Assembly: GCA_013396655.1 (NCBI GenBank) | Contig: WBMV01000850.1 | Location: forward strand, 1,010,110 to 1,074,109 | Origin: Campylorhamphus procurvoides | Lineage: Eukaryota; Chordata; Aves; Passeriformes; Dendrocolaptidae | Reading direction: 5' to 3' | DNA: 64,000 nt | Part shown: piece by piece, positions 55,055 to 64,000 of the stretch | Layout: the number at the start of each line of letters is the position of its first letter | Numbering within the stretch: the stretch's first letter is position 1 | The notes under the pieces: generated by a model | What the model saw: only the letters and a program-made list of their open reading frames with translations | Databases searched by the model: none | What the model was told of the DNA's origin: nothing | Translations under genes and position numbers: made by a program

Positions 55055-58044
55055 ACCATATCTCAAAGTTTTCTTGTATTGCCTGTGTGATGCTTTCTCC
55101 AATATCATCGCAAGCACTTCATTTTTTGGCTATAATTAAAAATACGATCATGTGCTGTCTCAAAACTGATCACAGTCTGTTCATAAAAACCTGTTTGGAG
55201 ATGTTTCATTGTGGTCACAGCATTACACAGAAGCTTCTCTGTGGAGCCAAAGCCGTGTTGCAAATCCATTCGAGAGGATCAATTGGGCATTCTGAACACA
55301 AAGAGAGATTGTTTTTTCCCATTAATAGGTACAAAGGCTGCAGTTTAATTCAGAGAAATTATACCCTTAGTACCTTCCCAAAAGCACGACTATGAATGAC
55401 AGGCATCTTGATTTTGTAAAACAACATCTGAAAAAGAGTGGCACAAAAATGCAGTCTTCTGCATGTCCATAGGGCCACTTCACTGCCCATCAGGACAAAT
55501 GTCCTGGGGCACCGAAGAGATGGCATTTACAATAATTATGTTAGAATTGCAGTGATGAATTCTGACAGCTGGAACTTCTGCAGGGTTATGACTGGAATGC
55601 AAAATTATGTATTATCTCATCATCTTTTGCAATTTGACTTCAGTGTCTCTCAGCAAGACCTGAAAAACCTGAAGTTAGCAATAGCCATGGAACACCTCCC
55701 CTGCAGAGTCATGGCAAAAACAAGGGACCCATTTCAATTGACTGCCAAGTTCATACCCCAGATAAAGTAGGATTTAAATACAGCTTAATATTGTCTGGTA
55801 GTAATAGAGAGCAAACTGATTACATCCTACTGATAGTCCATAAGAGGGGCCACAGCATAGTTCATGGAAGTGCTCTTTGACACTGGAGTTACAATCACAT
55901 GTCCCCAAGCACAACCCATAAAAAACAGAAACACAGCAAAGGATTCTCTTAGCAGGTTAAAACAGTTTGATGCCTTGGAAATGATCTCTTTGACACAATG
56001 AGAGCTACACAAATATTCTCTCAGCTATGTTTAAATAGAATCTTCGTACATTGATCATCTGAGGAACTGCCAACAGAATTACAAGTAGAGCCATTTTTAT
56101 ATCTTGTGCCATAGGCACAAATTTGTGATGCAGAACCGATAACGGAGACGTGCTGAGGGAGAGAAGTGCTCAGCATGCCAGAAATGAAGGCTAATTACAG
56201 GTACCACATGAACTCACTAACATGGAAATCATTCTCTGGTTGGTATCTGTCGTTTCAGCTCTCAAATATCCTTCCACTAATATTTACTACAGTCTTCTTG
56301 TGATTCAGGAAGCACTTGCTCCCTAAATCTAAATGTTTGAAAAACTTTGCAAAAACATTCAGTCCACCATAGATCACATTTGGCAGCTCTCTCCCCTTTG
56401 CTAACTAAATAACCTGGGTCTCTCACAGAACCTCTAGATCACATCTTGTTCCTATGTTCCTCTTGCTGTGTGCAGCCCTGTATTTCAGCACTCTCCCATT
56501 TCCAGGCACTATGGAGCCTCATTAGCACTACAGGCAGGGAATTAAATGCAGGACTCAGCCCCTGGAATGCACAAGCAATTCCAGAGGAAAGCCCAACAAC
56601 TGTGAACAGAACCCAAGGGAATAAAAGAGAAGCAAGTGCTGGCAAAACACGAAGCAAAGTCTTATCTAAAATCATGAACTTCTGTAAGTCTTATTTCTTT
56701 CCTGTGAGTCTTCCAAAGGTATCATCCTGGTCTCAGCAGGCTTTTACTCCTCCTGTTGGGAATACCTGAATCAGACATTCATGCAGAGGCTGCTCTCACA
56801 AAAAGGAAAGAAGAAGAAAGATTTCAGTTGGATGTTTTTCTGCCAATAGTCTGTGCCGGTATTTACATTCTTTCATTGCTTCCTAGCACCCTCCTTACAT
56901 ACACAAATGTATAGAGGGGAGCAGAGTTAAGATTCGAGATAGATCTTTTTTCTTCTCTTTCTAAACCAAACTAAATTACTGAGATTGCCCAACCAGGTGC
57001 CCGCAGCCCTATGGTCACTGAACACCCACCCAGCTGTGCCAGTCCCACACACGATTTAGAGACAGATTCCCCTTACTTTGTGCAATCCAGAGCATCAAGC
57101 CACAAAATGGGATCTGGTTCTAATCATGTCAGTAGCATTACATGCCATACAAAGGAAAGCAAGAAGTGGGATTTTGTTCCCAGCATCAACTGTCATTTAT
57201 TTATGAGCTCAACCAGCCCAAGGTGGCTTATATCTGATACAAAAGAACATCTGAGCAGTTCACAGAAGGGTACAGCAGGAACCAGTAGGTGAAACAATTA
57301 CAATTTAAAAACCTGGAAATAGAACTTAAGCTGTAAAAAGAATTAAGCTCTGCAGGGATCAGAATTTCTGTTTCTCAGTGTTATGCAGTTTCAAACTACA
57401 GCTAATTCCAAATCAGAAATTTCTTTTCTTTTTAATGCAAAGACACTTTATATAATTTCAGTTCATTACAGTACAAACTACAAACTTTGGCATGAAATAT
57501 GAAGATTTATTACTTCACTCTTAAAGGGTGTATTTTGACCATGTGTTTTTGTTTTGTTCCTGACCATTTCCTTGATCTCCAGACACGCTCACATTAATAA
57601 AATAACAATTGCCAAAGGAAAAATGTCCCATCAGAAAACTCTTTATAGCTTTAATCATCAGCCAGAAGGCCAGGCTGTAAAAAGGCAGCAGGAATTTCAA
57701 TAAATGAAGTGCTCCAACTATGTTTCTGGAACACCTTAATTCAGCTATCAGTTCTGAGGTTACCTGTCCAAACCTCTGGCTGCAGGTCCTGGGCTGCAGC
57801 TCTGCCTTGCTTTGGGCACTGATGTGAAAGGAGCAGCTCCAGGGAATAGCATTTTTCAGCACAGGAGAAACCAGGAAAGCTCTTTTCTTGATGCTATTCT
57901 TAGACTGAAATATTCATCCTTAAATTGGTTCTGTGTCTCCAACTGGGATGTCTGACAACCTGACAGACAAATCTCAGTAAAAGACAGGCTTGATAAATAT
58001 GCCAGGAGAATTACTTGCAGTCCTCTTACACAAAGGGAAAAAAT
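55055..58044. other. intergenic, no gene seen
   Basis: AT-rich single-copy DNA. ORFs of about 100-113 codons are present but have no domain and no supporting splice structure. Confidence 0.6.
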
Positions 58045-58055
58045 GGGGGGGGGGG
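58045..58055. repeat. G11 homopolymer run
   Basis: An uninterrupted run of 11 G, followed by AAAGGGAAAAG. It is prone to length error in sequencing and to slippage. Confidence 0.9.
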
Positions 58056-61000
58056 AAAGGGAAAAGAGTGAGAGAATTAGACAGAAGAAAATGCAAAGTG
58101 CTCAGCTACTATGGCTCCATGAATGATTTCCAGGAAAAAGCTGGAAGAGAAGTTATTATTTATGCCAAACAATGCAAGGCAAAATATTTAGGCTGTTTCT
58201 TTCTTTGCCGGATGTACAGTCTCCTAGATCCAAGAAGGAGAGACTCTTGCCAGGCTTGTTCCTACAGGGGCTGTAGGAAAGACCCTCCCAAACTCCACAC
58301 CGTGAGTGTCAAGCTGGGATGTTCTACTGCCATTCTGCAGCTCAGAGCTCAGGTGGAGGCTTTGAGAGAGCAACCAGAAAGATCACAAGGACAACAGAAA
58401 TTAGTTCTGTTTCTATTTCCCCTGGGGTCTGAGCCCGAGATTGCAACTTGAATCAGTTTCTCTGCGGTGGGTGAACAAGAAAGATGTTTTTAACAAAAAC
58501 AGATTTGATATTCTTCTGTAAACACATGCTTCAGAGCAGAGTTTTGAAACACTTTGGGATGTTCCTCATAAGTTGTTGCAAGACATCTAAATCCAGGGTA
58601 CCTGGGCCATCCCAGGCTTCCCTCTGCAAAGAATGGCTCAGACCCTCCCAAAAGTCACACGAGGTGTCAGAGGGGAGGGCTTCGTCACCCCAGAAGAACT
58701 TGTTTACCTCTGCTAACAAAATAAAAGTAGATGAGGTGGACTTAAGGTCATCTTTGCAATTTTATAAGTATCAGAAGGGGTATTCTTTTCTTTCAGTGTG
58801 GGACCTGGACTTCTGACTGTCACCGTGCTGTGTTTCCACACCTCCTGCCTGTTGGCAGGGTGCCTTCAAGGGCAAAGCATGATCTGAAGGCTTTCCCACC
58901 AAGTCCTATTTCTCCAAGGCTGAGCCCACAGATAAGAGAGTCTGTCAGTCTCAATGGCTTTTGCCCAGCTCCCAGGGGTAATGCGATAATGCTGCTTTTA
59001 TGTGCACGCACATGTCGCTTCTGTTCGCAGCACGATACACACGGGAATTAAAGGGAGCTGGCTCAATTCCCCTCGGCTCAGGGCTCCAGTCTGAAGGGTT
59101 ATGGGTGCTTTGCTCTGCCATTGCTTTGCCCACAAATGAATGTGAAAAAGAAACAGCACTGTGAGAGTAGGGCAACAACTAAAATTTATTGTTCAAGTGA
59201 CCCAGCCCAAGCCTAAAGATTGGTCAAGTGAATTCAGTTCTTTTATCAGTGAACTCTGTTGAATGTTATGCACTGACTTGATCAAGCTAAGGGAAGAAGG
59301 AGGAAATCTAAAATTGTAATTCAGGGGATAAAGGATTCTCAGCAACCATTTATTACTACTCTTATATTTAATCAAAATAAAACATAGTGAAACAAGGCAG
59401 AATGGCAGTCCTGTGCCACTGTGTTACCACAATTAACAAAGTCAGTTATTTCCCCCCCAGTTCTGCTTTGAGGGACCCTTAAAGGTCATTAAAGCAAAGT
59501 GAAGTAAATGCATGACAACTGAGAGCACATTCACTGAACAGTGAATCAGCCAGGAAAATCAGAACCAACTTCCCCAATGGCAGCAGCCATGGGAGTCAGA
59601 GAGATGGCAACAGTTCCTTCCACACATAAACCCAGTGCATCGAAAGTGCTCCTTCCTCCACCAACTTTTTGCTTATTTAAACGTATGACAACCTGCACAC
59701 CAGTGTGAAAATATTACATGGAAAAGTCCCCACATTGCCTCTAAATACAGCTGAGAGTCCAGCCATTCAGCTCTCCCCTTGTAAAAGAGGCCTCGCTCAC
59801 TGCAGTGAAAAAAGAAAAAAATTTATATAAAGGATTAGGAGAATGACAATTTCAACAACTGGGTTAATGCCTCTCAGAGGACATGAGATCTGTTGGCTAC
59901 TGAGTTCAACAGAGCCCTGACTTGCACAGCCTTGCTGTGTGACCTCCCTTCAGCACAGCGAGAGAGTGATTGATTGATCACCAAGGCTCTGGTGCTGAAC
60001 TTTGTTGCCTCCCTCTGGTCTTCACGGCGAGGTAAGCAATGTAAATAAACAACCCTGAGGTACATTAACTCCACTGGAAGGAAAACACATGATCCCATCA
60101 TAAAGCATTCACCCAACAATTCTTCAAAACCCTAAGTAAGGCTGTAATTTGCTGTCACTGTAATGCAGCCGTTCATTTACACTTCCAAAACTGTTCCTTC
60201 CACAGCAATCATCCTCCATCTGAAATAAAACTCAAGTATTGTATCGCTGACCTGTTAGGTTTAGGTTTTAGTTTTGAGGATTTTTGTTGCTTGGTTTTAC
60301 AATAAGAGGCAGTAAATACCTCAGCTCAGTCAGCCTCAGGAAAGTGTCTCCATCAAAAACACCCCTGACAGGGCTAAGCTTTACCAGGGGTTAAAGAAAG
60401 ACAGGGCAAAGAGGGATCCTTCCATGACACAAACACCTCTCAGGAGGAGAGGACATTTACTGAATACAGAATTTTGACTGCATTTTTTTTTAACCATAGC
60501 TACTTAGAATGTATTTTAATAACTGCTGGACCTTTATGCCTCCCCTTGACATGCTGAGATCCTGCCACAGTTTGGGATCCACCTGAGGCAGCTCCACCAG
60601 CCACCAGGCAGGAGGGCCTGGCTGCTGCACTCCTCAGATCCCATAAATCCTGCCATCCCACACCTCCCCTCGGATGCAGGATTGTGAAACATCCATCACA
60701 AGAGCTGCTCGGCATAAATCCAGACGTTTTCCCCTCATTGCACAGTAAATAAATTACATTCCATTTTCTCAAGGCTTTTGAATTCCATTTCCCATTGCTG
60801 GAGAAGTCCAACCCTGTTACAGTGAGGACTGTCTCACCCAGCACTCTGCACACACATTTTGAAGCTGCAGCCTCTCCCAAGAGGATGCTTTCGAGGAGCT
60901 ACAAGCCATGCAGTGCTTTCCATGCAATGCAAGGCAAACCCTTTTCATCCTCTGTGCCAACAGCCCTTGTATTTTATTTTTTTGAGAGTTTGTCATTCAC

Positions 61001-64000
61001 CCTCCTGTTCTCCCAAGGTACTGGAAAATAACTAACAAGTTTTCCAAAATAACTTTTTTATTCCTGAGAGACTAGTATTGAGACATAATGCTTGGTCAAG
61101 AAAACAAATCCTTACTTTGTACTGTTTGCAGCCAGCCAAGCAATTAAGTTTCAAGAGGCCTCCTGAGACTTCAGTTGGATTTTTAGAATGCAGGTCAGAA
61201 GGAAACCAAAACAAAAGCTAAAGACCCTTGTTCAAAGCAGCTATGCATTTCCCACTATCCAAGGGACGCTGATTAATTCCCTACTGGCTTTATATTTTTT
61301 ATGCCTTTCTTCATGAAGCATGTCCAAGTTCCAAAGCAACAACCCCTAATCTATGCCATTTTTATTTTAATTGCTGCTCCTGTGCAAGTCAAGTCCATAG
61401 CAGACAGATTGAGGAAGACAGGGAAGAGAAAGACTTGTCAGACAAAGCATGGGTGGTGGTAGCTGAATGGCAAACATGTACCACTTGTAATTTCACTGCT
61501 CCTTTTCACTTCACATTTCTCCCTGGCTCATTTCCCTCTTATTAAACCTTCAGTATATTCACTTCTGGCCAAAATGAAGCCTGTTGAATACAAATAGTCA
61601 AAGCAATCTATACATTTAAATTTTAAAATCTTAAGAAATTTTTTTTTATTTTTGCAGAAAACATTAAAGTCCTTGGACAGTTTACTAAAAGCAATACCAA
61701 GTCAGGCATTGTCAGACAGATAAAAACATCCAACAGGTTCACCAAAGGCTAAAAGGAAAGGATTCTTCCTGTTCTACAATCAGATATTCAGAGATCATTT
61801 GGAGTGAATTTGAAAGATTCATGATGATTTCTCATTTAAAGCAGTGGAGGAATTTCAATAAACACTTCCTGCATCAAGCACTTTCATTTCACTTCAGCAG
61901 GTGGTGACAATTTTATTCACAACCACCAACAGACACTCTCCTTGCTCTGCAGTCTCCCAATGAGATGTGAGGAGCAGGGATGGGGCACAGGAGAAAGAAG
62001 CACTTTTAAATGCTGTGTTTAAAAAGGTGATGAGCATTTCCTCAGTCTGCTGCTTGGATTTTTCCATTATGAATCACTGTAGCTCAGATAAATGAGGTCA
62101 CTGGGTTTGAAATGCCAGGCTTCGTTATCTCTCCACACTCAAGCAGTTCTACTGGCTCTGGTGTCAGTAATTGGTTCACCTGATATTAATAACAAGCTCC
62201 CTGCCTGCAGAGACAGTCTGTTCATCCAATGCTAATGGGGGAAAGAAGAAGAGAAATGAAGACTGTGGATAAACAAATTAGGAGGTGCTGCTATTGCCCA
62301 TCAAATGCTGAAAGGCCATTTACCAGGGGTTTGGATAAGGTAGCACAGGAAGCTTTCTTTCCAATATCCAAGGGAGTAAAAGAATTGCCCTAAGTTTTAG
62401 GGGCCATAGTAGCTGGGTTTTGGGGTTTTTTTTTCATTTTGGTGAAAAAGAAACCTTTTCTGAATATTCCAATGTGAATATTTTAGAATAATTATCTATT
62501 GCGATGTGATAAACAAATTGAGATTTGCTTTTGGGAAAGAAGCTGAGCCAGAGCACCAAACAATGAATGATAAACCCCAATTATAGGAAAAATTCTCAGA
62601 GGATTGCCTTTGCTATGGAAAATGTAAAAAATACAAAGCCTTTGCAGCTCTCTGCCTAGATAGCTGAAAGGGGAAAAAACTTTTCCAAGTGAAGCTGTCT
62701 TAATTCCCACTCTGCCCCATACTGCCAGATTGCTCTTTGGAAAGCCTAAAAAAGTAATAAAAAAAGAAATTGGTCAGTGTCCTTTTTCTGTTCTCTTGAA
62801 GCCAGCAGAAAGCTCATGAAAGGAATTTCTGCAACAGTCAGACTTTTTGTAGGAGCATTCAGCATTGGATTAGCCCTTCTCTTCTCAGAATCCATGGGAG
62901 TCCCTACTCTAACTTGGGCACAGAGAAAAGTTAAGTCAAAATGAAGCTTCAAACCTCTCAAAAAGCTGCTGTGGGTGAGCAAGAGCCAGTGTCTTTCAAA
63001 TCAATTGTTGAATTGCTTTGTATTCTCCGTTTGACACAAAATGACCATCAGAGCCATTTGCACCGAGCAGAATCATTTCCTGAAAAGAGGAAGGCTGCCC
63101 TTGCATCTTAGCATGCATCTTCTGTCAGGAAGAGGACCCCAGCTCTCTCCTTACACACACCCCACTCAGGTGCAAGGCTGGCAGCCTCACAGCCCCTGGC
63201 AGAAGTACTCAGACATGAGGACACCAACCTGGACAGGGCAGCACTGAATGAACTGAAAGGTAACTGTGCAGATCCCCACGGTTTTTGATGAAAAGGAGCC
63301 ACTTGCAGTAATATAATGTCCCAACAGGACTGACCCTGCCAAACCACTGGGGCACAGAGTGCACCTGGGTGTGCTCAGGGTGCTCAAGTTATCCAGCCTT
63401 GGTGGTGCCTTCAGCTACAGCTGTTGTACAAGGATTCCTTTGTTCCCAAGGAGTCACAACTGCTACAACCAGCACAACCAGTGCCACCTCTGGGACCTGA
63501 ATGGAGCAACTGCACCAGCACAGAGAAATCCCCCCTTCCTCTCCAGTGCTTCAAGCACTTGGCCTGAGGGGGCTGGCACTGCACACCCTGTGATGGGAGA
63601 GCCTTGAGTCAGCCCTAAAGATTAAATACTCAGGGAAAATCTGGTGTGTCGAGGACACTGTACCAGAATGTAATTTCCTATCATTCTGGGAGCTTGCTGA
63701 AACATCAGTTTATCCTTTAAGGTTCAATACTAAAATTCAGGATGAAATCCAAGGGTGGTGGTTTAATCACTAAGTAAAATGCTATTCCTGCAACCTGCCA
63801 CTCCATGTGGTAAAAGGGTCTCAGACTTCTCACCTGAAAAATAGAACAAGGAGGAAAAAAAACACCTAGCAAACTACTCCTACTTTAAGCAAAATAACAG
63901 AAAAGCTGGTTTCAGTGTGTTGTGACTTAGAGAAATTAATAGCATCAGATGAAAAAGACATTTTCTGATGTAGCTCAGGGAGACTTACAGAAAAGCTTAA
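58056..64000. other. intergenic, no supported gene
   Basis: AT-rich DNA with GC-richer ends (58800-59100 and 63100-63600). A strong splice-acceptor-like tract followed by a 30-codon open frame lies at 61640-61752, but it has no partner exon. A degenerate TTAGG-like stretch lies at 60254-60276. A second RE1-like sequence (GGTGCTGAA half plus a partial second half) lies at 59983-59999 on the - strand. No other named element was seen up to the window end. Confidence 0.55.

Noticed and set aside
57990..58451. 153-codon open frame on the + strand with several Cys and Arg
   Set aside because: It spans the G11 run, and the Cys spacing fits no zinc-binding family that I know.

Overview
The window looks like nuclear DNA from a bird. 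The only protein-coding gene I can support is split by a phase-1 GT-AG intron and encodes the C-terminus of WSCD1. The rest is AT-rich, CpG-poor, non-coding DNA. The interspersed repeats I recognise are CR1 (chicken repeat 1) LINE fragments and one LTR fragment of a type I know from bird genomes. I cannot name the species; a passerine is possible but not shown.

Layout: 1-423 is intron. 424-624 is the penultimate coding exon of WSCD1. 625-1673 is an intron. 1674-2026 is the last coding exon, ending in TGA followed directly by an in-frame TAG. A poly(A) signal lies only 30 bp past the stop and runs into an A-rich tract at 2075-2130. Two further AATAAA hexamers at 3365 and 3407 suggest a longer alternative 3' UTR. 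From about 3.4 kb to 64 kb I find no convincing exon, tRNA or CpG island. In mammals the DNA 3' of WSCD1 is also a long gene-poor interval before AIPL1 (recalled synteny), and the layout here fits that.

The desert contains an old CR1 relic (37.3 kb, + strand), a younger CR1 fragment (34.0-34.2 kb, - strand), a 5' LTR fragment (40.6-40.9 kb, + strand), a 51-bp two-copy minisatellite (32.4 kb), several microsatellites and G-runs, and a few motif groupings that could mark regulatory elements. The main ones are a tandem octamer pair at 22.84 kb, a REST/RE1-like site at 35.9 kb, three TAATTAAT copies in 113 bp at 42.8-42.9 kb, and an ISRE-like pair at 43.3 kb. All of these motif calls come from reading by eye, without conservation data.

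I found no new multi-gene system. The most useful leads are possible distal enhancers of WSCD1, the ancient CR1 relic, alternative polyadenylation of WSCD1, and two weak orphan ORF or exon candidates (44.6 kb and 61.7 kb).
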